This document shows, piece by piece, positions 48,780-57,416 of a stretch of 64,000 bases of DNA. Under the pieces are notes generated by a model that was not told where the DNA came from, ran no database searches, and was given only the letters and a program-made list of their open reading frames with translations. Position 1 is the first letter of the stretch. Every line of letters begins with the position of its first letter. Location of the stretch: NCBI GenBank assembly GCA_964640085.1, contig CAZXFA010000012.1, positions 10,705 through 74,704 of the forward strand. Direction: 5' to 3'. The position numbers and the translations under genes are program-made. The stretch is from CAZXFA01 sp964640085 (GTDB lineage: Bacteria > Actinomycetota > UBA4738 > HRBIN12).

Positions 48780-50714
48780 CTGGCTGCAGAACCCGGGCCG
48801 CCGTACCGGCGGCTCCTGCGCGGCCCGGCGATCTACATCCTGATCGTCCTCACGGCCATCTGGATCTTCCTGTTGTTCTCCAACCGGGAGGCCGGCCAGC
48901 GGGAGCTGACCTTCTCCGAGTACCGAGAGCTCGTCGCCTCGGGCCGGGTCGACTCGGCCACCTTCCTGCTCGGCGACGGGAAGATCCGGGGCGAGCTCGC
49001 CGACGGCACACCGTACGAGGTCGCCTACGTCGAGGGCACGGAGGAGACGCTCACCGAGGAGCTCGAGTCGAGCGGGGTCGACGTCTCGGCCGACCCGCAG
49101 AAGGGGTCGGCCCTGTTGTCCTTCCTCTTCCAGCTGATCCCCGTGATCCTGATCGTGGGTGCCTTCATCTTCATCATGAACCAGTCGCAGGGGGGCGGCG
49201 GGCGTGTGATGCAGTTCGGGAAGGCGCGCGCCAAGCTCGTCACGAAGGATCAGCCCAAGACCTCCTTCGCCGACGTGGCCGGGGTGGACGAGGCGATCGA
49301 GGAGCTCCAGGAGGTGAAGGAGTACCTCCAGAATCCGGCGAAGTTCCAGGCGATGGGGGCCAAGATCCCGCGCGGCGTCCTGCTGTTCGGCCCGCCCGGC
49401 GCCGGGAAGACCCTGCTCGCCCGGGCGGTCGCGGGGGAGGCGGGGGTCCCCTTCTTCTCGATCAGCGGGTCGGACTTCGTGGAGATGTTCGTCGGCGTCG
49501 GCGCCGCTCGGGTCCGCGACCTGTTCGAGCAGGCTAAGCAGAGCGCGCCGGCGATCGTGTTCATCGACGAGATCGACGCCGTCGGTCGTCACCGGGGGGC
49601 GGGTCTGGGCGGCGGGCACGACGAGCGTGAGCAGACGCTGAACCAGCTCCTGGTCGAGATGGATGGATTCGACCAGCGAACGGCCGTGATCCTGATGGCC
49701 GCCACGAACCGCCCGGACATCCTGGACCCCGCGCTGTTGCGACCGGGGCGGTTCGATCGGCACGTGACGATCGATCGCCCGGACCTCGAGGGGCGCAAGG
49801 GGATCCTCCGTGTGCATGCCCGCGGCAAGCCGTTCGACGAGACCGTGGAGCTGGACACGATCGCCCGACGGACCCCGGGCTTCACCGGGGCGGATCTGTC
49901 GAACGTGATCAACGAGGCGGCGCTCCTGTCCGCGCGCTGGGGGAAGAAGGCCATCGGGATGAAGGAGGTCGAGGAGGCGATCGACCGGGTGATGGCCGGC
50001 CCAGAGCGCAAGACCCGCGTCATGAGCGACCGCGAGAAGCGGGTGATCGCTTACCACGAAGGTGGTCACGCGCTCGTAGCGCATGTGATGCCGAACACCG
50101 ATCCGGTCCACAAGATCAGCGTGATCCCCCGCGGCCGGGCGCTCGGGTACACGCTCACGCTCCCCGAGGAGGACAAGTTCCTGATGACCCGCGAGGAGCT
50201 CTCGGACGAGCTCTCGATGCTTCTCGGAGGTCGGGTGGCCGAGGAGCTGATCGTCGGGGACATCACCACCGGCGCGGCCAACGACATCGAACGGGCAACG
50301 AAGGTCGCCAAGCAGATGGTGACCGAGTACGGGATGTCGGACATCATCGGCCCCCTCACGCTTGGGCAGAAGCAGCACGAGGTCTTCCTCGGGCGGGATA
50401 TCCAGGCCCAGCCCGACTACAGCGACCAGGTCGCGTTCGAGATCGACAACGAGGTCCGGCGTCTGATCGACGAGGCGCACGACGAGGCCCTCGAGATCCT
50501 CCAGGAACACCGGGAGAAGCTCGATCAGGTCGCGCAGATGCTGATCGAACGCGAGACGTTGGAGCGCGAGGAGGTCGAGCGGTTCCTCGCGGACATCCCC
50601 AAGCGACCGCAGCGAGACCTCACGATCCGCGGGGCCGGGCTCGCCGTCTCTCGGCGGGCGAGCCGCATGCAGCGCGAGTCGCCCGGCACGATCCCGCGGA
50701 AGCCGATCGGCTAG
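48780..50714 (+). CDS. ftsH: ATP-dependent zinc metalloprotease FtsH, probably started at CTG
   Basis: 644 residues if started at CTG 48780, where AAAGGAG (48765-48771) is 8 nt upstream and the product begins MAAEPGPPYRRLLRGPAIYI; a GTG at 48708 would add 24 residues unlike any FtsH. Helix 1 (IYILIVLTAIWIFLLF) and helix 2 (~118-140) frame a periplasmic domain. AAA+ motifs: GPPGAGKTLLARAVAGEAG near residue 205, IVFIDEIDAVGRHRG, and the arginine region ALLRPGRFDRHV. The protease zinc motif YHEGGHALVAH is near residue 426. It degrades membrane and regulatory proteins. Confidence 0.94.
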   Translation: MAAEPGPPYRRLLRGPAIYILIVLTAIWIFLLFSNREAGQRELTFSEYRELVASGRVDSATFLLGDGKIRGELADGTPYEVAYVEGTEETLTEELESSGVDVSADPQKGSALLSFLFQLIPVILIVGAFIFIMNQSQGGGGRVMQFGKARAKLVTKDQPKTSFADVAGVDEAIEELQEVKEYLQNPAKFQAMGAKIPRGVLLFGPPGAGKTLLARAVAGEAGVPFFSISGSDFVEMFVGVGAARVRDLFEQAKQSAPAIVFIDEIDAVGRHRGAGLGGGHDEREQTLNQLLVEMDGFDQRTAVILMAATNRPDILDPALLRPGRFDRHVTIDRPDLEGRKGILRVHARGKPFDETVELDTIARRTPGFTGADLSNVINEAALLSARWGKKAIGMKEVEEAIDRVMAGPERKTRVMSDREKRVIAYHEGGHALVAHVMPNTDPVHKISVIPRGRALGYTLTLPEEDKFLMTREELSDELSMLLGGRVAEELIVGDITTGAANDIERATKVAKQMVTEYGMSDIIGPLTLGQKQHEVFLGRDIQAQPDYSDQVAFEIDNEVRRLIDEAHDEALEILQEHREKLDQVAQMLIERETLEREEVERFLADIPKRPQRDLTIRGAGLAVSRRASRMQRESPGTIPRKPIG

Positions 50715-50730
50715 TAGGCTTCCTGCCCTC

Positions 50731-51399
50731 ATGGCGGAACGCTGGGCCACCTTCGATTGCTACGGAACGCTCATCGACTGGATGGGCGGGATCCGTGACA
50801 CGCTCGCCGACCTGTGGCCCGAGCACGATGCCGAGCTGTTGCTCGGTTCGTACCACCAGATCGAACCGGAGGTGCAGCGCGGGCGTTCGATCACGTACCG
50901 CCAGGTCCTGACGGAGACGCTGGAGCGCCTCGCACACCGCGAGGGCCTCGAGCTGGCCGATGACGATCGTGCCGCGCTCGCCGACTCGCTCCCGAGCTGG
51001 CCCCCGTTCGCCGAGGTCCCGGAGGCCCTGGCCGAGCTCCGGGTGCGAGGGTGGAGGCTCGCGATCCTGTCGAACACCGATCCGGACCTGCTCGATGCCT
51101 CGCTCGGGCAGATCGGTGTGCCGGTCGACACCCGGATCACCGCGGCCGAGGCGGGCTCCTACAAGCCCGCGCACGGGCACTGGCTCCGGTTCTTCGCGGA
51201 GACCAACGCCGACCGGGCTCGGCACGTGCACGTGGCTGCCTCCCCGTTCCACGACCTCGCGCCGGCCGCGGAGCTCGGCCTGATGGCGGTGTGGGTCAAC
51301 CGCCTCGGCGAGATCTCCGAGCAGCCTCGCGCGGCGGAGCTCCCGGACCTGTCCGGGCTGCCCGAGACGCTCGACCGCCTGGCGCCGGTGGAGGGATGA
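50731..51399 (+). CDS. HAD-superfamily hydrolase, haloacid-dehalogenase (type II) like
   Basis: 222 residues from ATG 50731. The nucleophile Asp9 is in ATFDCYGTLIDW, motif II Ser/Thr in LAILSNTDPD, Lys in AGSYKPAHGHW, and the acidic end in VAASPFHDLAPAAELG, where the usual Asp pair is weakened to HD. Layout and length match L-2-haloacid dehalogenases and their many phosphatase relatives. Substrate unknown. It sits between ftsH and folE, and its stop overlaps an ATG of folE; a -10-like TAGGCT ends 10 nt before the ATG. Confidence 0.78.
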   Translation: MAERWATFDCYGTLIDWMGGIRDTLADLWPEHDAELLLGSYHQIEPEVQRGRSITYRQVLTETLERLAHREGLELADDDRAALADSLPSWPPFAEVPEALAELRVRGWRLAILSNTDPDLLDASLGQIGVPVDTRITAAEAGSYKPAHGHWLRFFAETNADRARHVHVAASPFHDLAPAAELGLMAVWVNRLGEISEQPRAAELPDLSGLPETLDRLAPVEG

Positions 51400-51401
51400 G
51401 G

Positions 51402-51962
51402 ATGGACCGGGGGAAGATCCAGCAGGCGGTGCGGCTGATCCTGGAGGGTATCGGCGAAGACCCCGAGCGCGAGGGCGTGAAGGACACTCCCCGGCGCGTT
51501 GCGGACATGTACGAGGAGATCTTCTCCGGCGTCGGGGTGGACCCCACCCCGGTCCCGGCGGTGGTGGCGGGTGCGAACTTCGACGAGATGATCATGGTGA
51601 AGGACATCCCGCTGCAATCGCTCTGCGAGCACCACCTCCTGCCGTTCAACGGGAGGGCGCACGTCGCCTACATCCCGAACAAGGACGGGCGGATCACAGG
51701 GCTGTCGAAGGTCGCGCGCGTCGTGGACATCCTATCCAAACGACCGCAGGTGCAGGAGCGGCTGACCACCGAGATCGCCGACACGATCGAGCGGGCGCTC
51801 GAGCCCCGAGGGGTGTTCGTGATGATCGAAGCGGAGCATCTTTGCATGACGATGCGGGGGGTCAAGAAGCCGGGCTCGGTCACCGTCACGTCGGCGGTCC
51901 GAGGCCTGTTCCGCAGCGACGCGCGCACCCGGCAGGAGGCACTGCACCACCTGGGGAAGTAG
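51402..51962 (+). CDS. folE: GTP cyclohydrolase I
   Basis: 186 residues from ATG 51402, spaced correctly from GGAGGG; ATG 51396 also works. Zinc and active-site residues are visible in DIPLQSLCEHHLLPFNGRAH and EAEHLCMTMRGV, with GLSKVARVVDILSKRPQVQE between. It makes dihydroneopterin triphosphate, the first step of folate synthesis. The rest of the pathway (folP, folB, folK) lies downstream after an inserted gene on the other strand. Confidence 0.95.
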   Translation: MDRGKIQQAVRLILEGIGEDPEREGVKDTPRRVADMYEEIFSGVGVDPTPVPAVVAGANFDEMIMVKDIPLQSLCEHHLLPFNGRAHVAYIPNKDGRITGLSKVARVVDILSKRPQVQERLTTEIADTIERALEPRGVFVMIEAEHLCMTMRGVKKPGSVTVTSAVRGLFRSDARTRQEALHHLGK

Positions 51963-51965
51963 CGG

Positions 51966-54900
51966 TTACGCCCGGGCGCGTTCGGGCATCAGGGCTCTGG
52001 CGCGTTCGAGCGCCGGGCGGGCCCCGAGGCGCTCGAAGACCCGGATGGCCTCTTCCAGCTGCGCTTCCGCCTCTTCGGTCCGTGTCTGGGCGGTGAGCCA
52101 ATCGCCGTACTCGAGCTGTGTCTGGGCGACCTCGTATGGGATGCCGACCTCGCGGAGCAGGGCGATCGCCGAGCGGAATCCCGGGTCGGCGTCGCCCCCC
52201 CGGCGTGCGGCGATCCTGGCTCCGACGCGCTGGGCCTGAGCGCGCAACCGCGGCCCCGACCGATGGTCCGCTGCATCTGCGAGGGCGAGGATGTCCTCAG
52301 CCTCCTCCAGGCGGTCGAGAGCCAGCGCCGCATCCACCCCCAGGATGAGGGCCATCTTCACGACCTCGTGACGCGGAGGGAGCGGGGGGACCTGCCGCAG
52401 GATGAGCCTGCAGCCATCCAGCGCGCGCTCGTGGTCCCCGACGGCATCGTCGACCAGGCTGTGCACCCGGGTGCGGAACGCGCGCGTCTGCACATCCCCT
52501 GCCTCTGGGTCGCCGATGAAGTCCTCGAGGAGTCGACGCGCGCGTGCCGTGTCTCCGCGTGCGATGGCTAGCTCGATGAGCCAGGCGGCCAGGGACTCGT
52601 TCGACCCATAGAACGGGTGAGCTTCCTCTCCTGCCTCGAGCGCCTCGCCGAGTTCTTCGAGGGCGTCCCACTCGCCGCTCACCCACATCGAGAAGGCGAG
52701 GTGGGCGCGGAGGAACATCAGGTTCCCGCGGATCCCGAGGCGCTCGGCGAGCGCGAGTCCGGCCTCCTGGTATCCACGCGCCGCGTCGAACTGGTCCCGC
52801 TCCGCCATCGCGTACGACAGGTTGTTGTACGCGCGCAGAGCGGCCACGCCCACGTCGTTCTCCAGCGCGAGGTCGAGCGCCTGCTTCAGCAGGGCGAGCG
52901 CCTCCTCGTGTCGATCGCTCACATCGGCGATCAGGCCCTTCGTGTTCAGCGCATCGGATAGGACGTCTGGGAGCCAGAGCGCCTCGGCGATGTCGAGAGC
53001 CGCGTCGGCCTCGCGGAGGGAAGACTCACGGTCCCCGAGGAAGAACAGCACCTTCCCGAGCATCGCGTGCAGCAGCGCCAGGTCGTGGTCCGGAGGGTCC
53101 TCGGCCAAGATGGCAAGCGCGCGCGACATCCGTTCCGCGGCCTCGTCACCCCGGTCCTCCATCCACAAGACCTCACCGATGCGGGCGGCGACCCGCGCCG
53201 CCTCGTGCGTGCTGCCCGCCCGCTCGAACAACGATCGTGCCCGCTCGAAGAGCTCCAACGCCTCCGAGGCCAAGGTCGAGGCGAGCGTCGCGACCCCCGC
53301 CTGCTCCAGGTAGCCGGCGCCCTCGACGAGGTCGTCGCACAGGTCCGCTGCCTGCGCGAAGTAGCTCCGGGCTAGGGACAGCGCGGAAAGCGAGGAGGCT
53401 CGACGGCCAGCACGCGCCAGCGTGTCCCGTGCCCGACCGCGGATCTCGCTCGCATCCTCGTCCTCCGGGCCGAGCCGGTAGGCCTCCATCAGATGAGCGG
53501 CGAGCACCTCCACGATCTCGTCCGGATCGGCCGACCAGCTGGTTCCGAGGTAGTCGGCCGCCGCGAGGTGGCGCGCCTTCCGGTCGCGGCGCGAGAGGGT
53601 CTCGTAGGCGACCCGCTGGATGAGCGACTGCAGGAAGCCGTACTGTCCGCGCTCTGGCGAGCGTGGGTCTGTCTGGAGGCCGAGCAGCTCCTTGCGGATC
53701 AGCGAGGACAGGACCGGGTCCAGCTCGTCCTCGGTGCGACCGGAGAGCGTCGCGATCCCCGCAAGCGTGAATGTCTTGCCCAAGACGGAGGCGTCCTGCA
53801 GCAAGGCCCGCTCCTCGGGTGGGAGGCCGTCCAACCGGGATGCGATCAGCGCGTGCAGCGTCTCTGGCACGGCCAACTCGTCGATCGGACCGGCCGGCTC
53901 GAACTGGTCGCCCTCGCGTCGCAGCAGCCCGCGGTCCAGCAGCATCCTCACCGTCTCCACCGCGTAGAGGGGCACCCCCTCGGCCCGTTCCAGGATCCGC
54001 TTGCGGAGCTCGTCCGGCAGGCCCGGCACCATCCCGCGCAGCATCTGTTCCATCGCCTCATCATCGAGCGGTTCGAGCGAGAGGGAGGTCGAGCCGTGCC
54101 GGGAAGCACCCCAGGTCGGACGGCGCTCCAGCAGCTCCGGCCGCGCGAGGGTCACGACGAACAGCGGGTGGCTGCGGGACCACTCGAGCAGGTACTCGAT
54201 GAAGTCGAGCAGGCTCTCGTCGGCCCACTGGAGGTCCTCGAAGATGAGCAGCACCGGCCAGCGCTCGGCGAGGCGCTCGAAGAACAGCCTCCACCCGGCG
54301 AACAGGTCCTCCTTCGACGGTATGGAGAGATCCTCCAGGCCGAGCAGGTGCGCGAGCCGGGGCTCGACGAACCGGCGGTCGGCCTCGTGCGGCACGACGT
54401 CGTCCAGGACGGTCAGGAGCTTGTCCAGCGCCGACGCTGGCTCCTCTTCCTCGGCGATGCGCGCTCGCATCCGGACCATCTCGGCAAGCGCCCAGTACGT
54501 GACCCCTTCCCCGTACGGGATACAGCGGCCCCGGTGCCACCAGACATCGGCCGCCAGTCCGTCTATGTACTTGAAGAACTCCCAGGTGAGGCGTGACTTG
54601 CCGATGCCGCCGATCCCGCTCACCGAGAGCAGATGCGCTCTGCCGTCCTCGGCGCTCGCGTGGAAAAGGTCCTTCAGGAGGCGGAACTCGCGGTCGCGCC
54701 CGACGAACGGCGATTCCAGGCCCGCCGATCGGAGCTCGCCGCCGCGCAGCGCGATGACCCGGAGCGCCCGCGAGAGGGTCACCGCCTCGGTCTTGCCCTT
54801 GAGGTCGTGCTCGCCCGCGTCCTCGTAGGCGATCGAAACCTCCGTCGCGTGCCGGGTCGCCTCGGTGACGAACACGGCTCCGGGGTGGGCCGCTGACTGC

Positions 54901-55490
54901 ACGCGGGAGGCCGTGTTCACCAGATCGCCCGCCACCATGCCCTGACCCTGCGCGCCGATCGTCACGGCAGCCTCGCCCGTCGCCACCCCGGCCCGGAGCC
55001 CCAGACCGGTGGCGCCCACCTCCTCGCCGAGGGCGGCGACCGTGGCCACCAGGTCGAGGCCCGCTCGCACGGCCCGCTCGGCGTCGTCCTCCTGCGCGAC
55101 GGGCGCCCCCCAGACCGCCATGACCGCGTCCCCGATGAACTTCTCGACGGTCCCCCCGTACCGCTCGATCAGGCCGCGGGCCGTGTCGAAGTACCGGGAC
55201 AGGAGCTCCCGGACCTCCTCGGGGTCCCGGGACTCAGAGAGCGTCGTGAAGCCCACCAGGTCGGCGAACAGGATCGAGACCAGGCGGCGTTCGGCGACCG
55301 GGATCGCCGGCTCCTCCCGAGTCGGGGCGGGCGCCGCGGATCCGAGGCCGGATCCGCACTCTCCGCAGAAGCGATCGCCGGGGTCGTTCGCGGCCCCACA
55401 GGTTCGACAGGCAGCCGAGAGCGGCGCTCCGCACTGGGAGCAGAACTTCCGTCCAGCGCGGTTCTCGGTGCCACATCTGGCGCAGAGCAA
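51966..55490 (-). CDS. Zinc-ribbon/class III cyclase/AAA ATPase/TPR signalling protein
   Basis: 1174 residues from TTG 55488-55490. The N-terminus is a double zinc ribbon (LCARCGTENRAGRKFCSQCG, then CRTCGAANDPGDRFCGECG). A class III cyclase domain (~75-255) follows: metal Asp in ILFADLVGFTTL and EKFIGDAVMAVWGAP. Then a STAND/AAA ATPase module with P-loop GIGGIGKSRL near residue 295, Walker B LLIFEDLQWADES, and a long run of TPR-like helices (ALALLKQALDLALENDVG). The family is common in Actinobacteria and related phyla, where it is thought to couple nucleotide signalling to protein sensing. It is inserted tail-to-tail inside the folate genes. Confidence 0.87.
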   Translation of the reverse strand: MLCARCGTENRAGRKFCSQCGAPLSAACRTCGAANDPGDRFCGECGSGLGSAAPAPTREEPAIPVAERRLVSILFADLVGFTTLSESRDPEEVRELLSRYFDTARGLIERYGGTVEKFIGDAVMAVWGAPVAQEDDAERAVRAGLDLVATVAALGEEVGATGLGLRAGVATGEAAVTIGAQGQGMVAGDLVNTASRVQSAAHPGAVFVTEATRHATEVSIAYEDAGEHDLKGKTEAVTLSRALRVIALRGGELRSAGLESPFVGRDREFRLLKDLFHASAEDGRAHLLSVSGIGGIGKSRLTWEFFKYIDGLAADVWWHRGRCIPYGEGVTYWALAEMVRMRARIAEEEEPASALDKLLTVLDDVVPHEADRRFVEPRLAHLLGLEDLSIPSKEDLFAGWRLFFERLAERWPVLLIFEDLQWADESLLDFIEYLLEWSRSHPLFVVTLARPELLERRPTWGASRHGSTSLSLEPLDDEAMEQMLRGMVPGLPDELRKRILERAEGVPLYAVETVRMLLDRGLLRREGDQFEPAGPIDELAVPETLHALIASRLDGLPPEERALLQDASVLGKTFTLAGIATLSGRTEDELDPVLSSLIRKELLGLQTDPRSPERGQYGFLQSLIQRVAYETLSRRDRKARHLAAADYLGTSWSADPDEIVEVLAAHLMEAYRLGPEDEDASEIRGRARDTLARAGRRASSLSALSLARSYFAQAADLCDDLVEGAGYLEQAGVATLASTLASEALELFERARSLFERAGSTHEAARVAARIGEVLWMEDRGDEAAERMSRALAILAEDPPDHDLALLHAMLGKVLFFLGDRESSLREADAALDIAEALWLPDVLSDALNTKGLIADVSDRHEEALALLKQALDLALENDVGVAALRAYNNLSYAMAERDQFDAARGYQEAGLALAERLGIRGNLMFLRAHLAFSMWVSGEWDALEELGEALEAGEEAHPFYGSNESLAAWLIELAIARGDTARARRLLEDFIGDPEAGDVQTRAFRTRVHSLVDDAVGDHERALDGCRLILRQVPPLPPRHEVVKMALILGVDAALALDRLEEAEDILALADAADHRSGPRLRAQAQRVGARIAARRGGDADPGFRSAIALLREVGIPYEVAQTQLEYGDWLTAQTRTEEAEAQLEEAIRVFERLGARPALERARALMPERARA

Positions 55491-55524
55491 AGGGTCCTCG
55501 CACCCCCCACCGGTTCCGGCCCGG

Positions 55525-55530
55525 AGCCTA
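55525..55530 (-). promoter_or_regulatory. -10 element (TAGGCT) for the cyclase/AAA gene
   Basis: Minus-strand TAGGCT predicts a start near 55518 and a ~28-nt leader that includes GCGAGGA before the TTG at 55490. Confidence 0.35.
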
Positions 55531-55589
55531 GCCGGTCCGCCTCTCCGGCACCAAGCCGGTGCCCTGGGTGCCCGAGTGGAGCGCCCGGC

Positions 55590-55595
55590 TACGAT
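55590..55595 (+). promoter_or_regulatory. Leaderless -10 element (TACGAT) for folP
   Basis: TACGAT ends 7 nt before the ATG at 55603. It overlaps the ATG at 55594, which therefore cannot be the start on this transcript. Confidence 0.55.
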
Positions 55596-55602
55596 GGTCG
55601 CC

Positions 55603-56451
55603 ATGGGCGGCCCCGTCTGGCGGATCGGTGAGCACGCGTTCGACTGCTCCGAGCGCACGCTCGTGATGGGGGTCCTGAACGTGACACCGGACTCGTTCTC
55701 CGATGGCGGCGTCCACTTCAGCGAGCGGGCCGCGATCGATCGCGCCGTGGAGATGGTCGAGCAGGGGGCCGACATCGTCGACATCGGGGGGGAGTCCACG
55801 CGACCGGGCTCGGATCCCGTTCCGGCGGACGTGGAACGACGTCGGGTCCTGCCCGTGATCGAGCGGCTCGCCCGGCAGCTCCCCGGCCTCCCGATCTCGA
55901 TCGACACGCGCAAGGCCGAGGTTGCTGCGGCCGCGCTTGAGGCCGGCGCCACCCTGGTGAACGACGTCACGGCCGGGACCGATCCAACGATGTTCGACGT
56001 GGTCCGGGCGGCCGGCTCCGGCATGGTCCTGATGCACATGAAAGGCGAGCCGAAGACCATGCAGGAGGCCCCGCACTACGACGACGTCGTGGCCGAGGTC
56101 CGCGGGTACCTCGCCGAGCGCGTCGAGGCCGCGGTGTTCGCCGGGATCCAGCCCGAGCGGATCGCGATCGACCCCGGGATCGGGTTCGGCAAGGACCTCG
56201 GACACAACCTCACCCTGATCCACCACGTCGACGCGCTGCTCGAGCTCGGCCGCCCGGTCCTGGTGGGGCCGTCGCGCAAGCGGTTCATCGGGACGCTGCT
56301 CGACGCCCCCGAGGGCCAGAGGGTGGAGGGGACCGCGGCGGCCGTCGTGTGGATGGTGATCCGAGGTGTCCACGCCGTCCGCGTCCACGACGTCCGCGAG
56401 ATCGTCCGCGTCGTGCGGGTCATCGACGCGATCGCGAGGGCGGACCGGTGA
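55603..56451 (+). CDS. folP: Dihydropteroate synthase
   Basis: 282 residues from ATG 55603. TIM-barrel signatures: VMGVLNVTPDSFSDGG, IVDIGGESTRPGSDPV, ISIDTRKAEVAAAALEAGA, LVNDVTAG, MHMKGEPKTMQ, IDPGIGFGKDLGHNL and VGPSRKRFIG. It joins 4-aminobenzoate to hydroxymethyl-dihydropterin pyrophosphate, the sulfonamide target. Leaderless promoter; GTGA overlap with the next gene, so folP to folK are one coupled unit. Confidence 0.95.
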   Translation: MGGPVWRIGEHAFDCSERTLVMGVLNVTPDSFSDGGVHFSERAAIDRAVEMVEQGADIVDIGGESTRPGSDPVPADVERRRVLPVIERLARQLPGLPISIDTRKAEVAAAALEAGATLVNDVTAGTDPTMFDVVRAAGSGMVLMHMKGEPKTMQEAPHYDDVVAEVRGYLAERVEAAVFAGIQPERIAIDPGIGFGKDLGHNLTLIHHVDALLELGRPVLVGPSRKRFIGTLLDAPEGQRVEGTAAAVVWMVIRGVHAVRVHDVREIVRVVRVIDAIARADR

Positions 56452-57053
56452 GCGAGGCCGGGCTCGCCTATCGGGAAGAAGGCGATCCGGCAGACCCGGT
56501 GCTCGTGCTGCTGCACGATGGGACCGAGGAGGCGGATCCCTGGCACGAGCTGCTCCCGACGCTCTCGACCTGGATGCGGGTGGTCGCTCCCCGCGGCGAG
56601 GGCGCCGACGACCCCGAGGCCCTCGCCGAACGGGTGCGCCGCCTCCTCGACCATCTCGGCGTCGATCGGATCGCGGTGTTGGCCGAGGGGGCTGCCGGAA
56701 CGGTGGCACAGCGGCTGGCGCTGGACGCGCGGGTCGCGGCGCTCGTCCTGCTCGCCCCTCCCGCCGTGGAGGAGGGCCTCGCCGGGCGGGAGATCCCGGC
56801 GCTCGTCGTCTACGGCGAGGACGATCGGACGCTACGGGCCACCGAGCTGGCCGAACGGTTCGCCGAGGCGCTGTCGATGGGCTCCGTGGCGCTCCTACCC
56901 GGGCGCGGCCACGCGGTGCTTGAGGAGGCGCCCGAGACCGTCGGCCCGCTCGTGTTCCGATGGCTGCGTTCGGCGTTCCTCGGGGCTCCGCACACGCACG
57001 AGGCCGGACCGGTGGTATTGGAGCTCGGCCGGCCGCCGGAGGAGGGTCGGTGA
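56448..57053 (+). CDS. Alpha/beta-hydrolase-like protein lacking the nucleophile
   Basis: 201 residues from GTG 56448, overlapping both neighbours. The fold is recognisable: YREEGDPADPVLVLLHDGTE (oxyanion side), VDRIAVLAEGAAGTVAQRLA at the nucleophile elbow, VVYGEDDRTLRA (acid) and PGRGHAVLEEAPE (His). Where active members have G-x-S-x-G this one has A-E-G-A-A-G, with Gly in place of the Ser, so hydrolase activity is doubtful. No step of folate synthesis needs it. It may be a binding or scaffold protein for the neighbouring enzymes. Confidence 0.75.
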   Translation: MSEAGLAYREEGDPADPVLVLLHDGTEEADPWHELLPTLSTWMRVVAPRGEGADDPEALAERVRRLLDHLGVDRIAVLAEGAAGTVAQRLALDARVAALVLLAPPAVEEGLAGREIPALVVYGEDDRTLRATELAERFAEALSMGSVALLPGRGHAVLEEAPETVGPLVFRWLRSAFLGAPHTHEAGPVVLELGRPPEEGR

Positions 57054-57406
57054 GCACGTCGAGGATCTTCCTCACCGGGATCGCGGCCTCGGGTCACCAC
57101 GGGGCGAACCCGGGGGAGAAGGACGCGCCGCAGGGGTTCGTGGTCGACCTGGACGTGGAGGTCGAGGTAACCGGAGACCGGATCGGCGGGACCGCGGACT
57201 ACGGGGCGCTGATCCGGACCGCGCGGGAGACGGTCGAGCGGACCTCGTTCGACCTGCTCGAGTCGATCGCCGACGCCGTGGCGCGGGCCGTGCTCACTCA
57301 TGCGGACGTCGTCAAGGCCACGGCGATCGTGCACAAGCCGGCGGCCGCCCGCTCCAACCAGGTCCAGGGGATCGCGGCGGCGGCCACGCTCGAGCGCGAG
57401 GCCTGA
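57050..57406 (+). CDS. folB: Dihydroneopterin aldolase
   Basis: 118 residues from GTG 57050 (GTGA overlap). Family marks: IFLTGIAASGHHGANPGEKD with the substrate-binding Glu, GFVVDLDVEVEV, TADYGALIRTARETVE and FDLLESIADAVAR. The conserved Lys of the active site is in ATAIVHKPAA. It cleaves dihydroneopterin to hydroxymethyl-dihydropterin and glycolaldehyde. It lies directly before folK, as usual. Confidence 0.93.
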   Translation: MSTSRIFLTGIAASGHHGANPGEKDAPQGFVVDLDVEVEVTGDRIGGTADYGALIRTARETVERTSFDLLESIADAVARAVLTHADVVKATAIVHKPAAARSNQVQGIAAAATLEREA

Positions 57407-57416
57407 ACCCGGTCCG

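Noticed and set aside
47430..50750. A 1106-codon minus-strand open frame opposite tilS, hpt and ftsH
   Set aside because: Antisense shadow; the plus-strand genes are unmistakable and the reverse frame has no recognisable domain.
53493..54596. Plus-strand open frame opposite the cyclase/AAA gene
   Set aside because: Codon composition is that of a shadow; the minus-strand frame has the zinc ribbon, cyclase and P-loop motifs.
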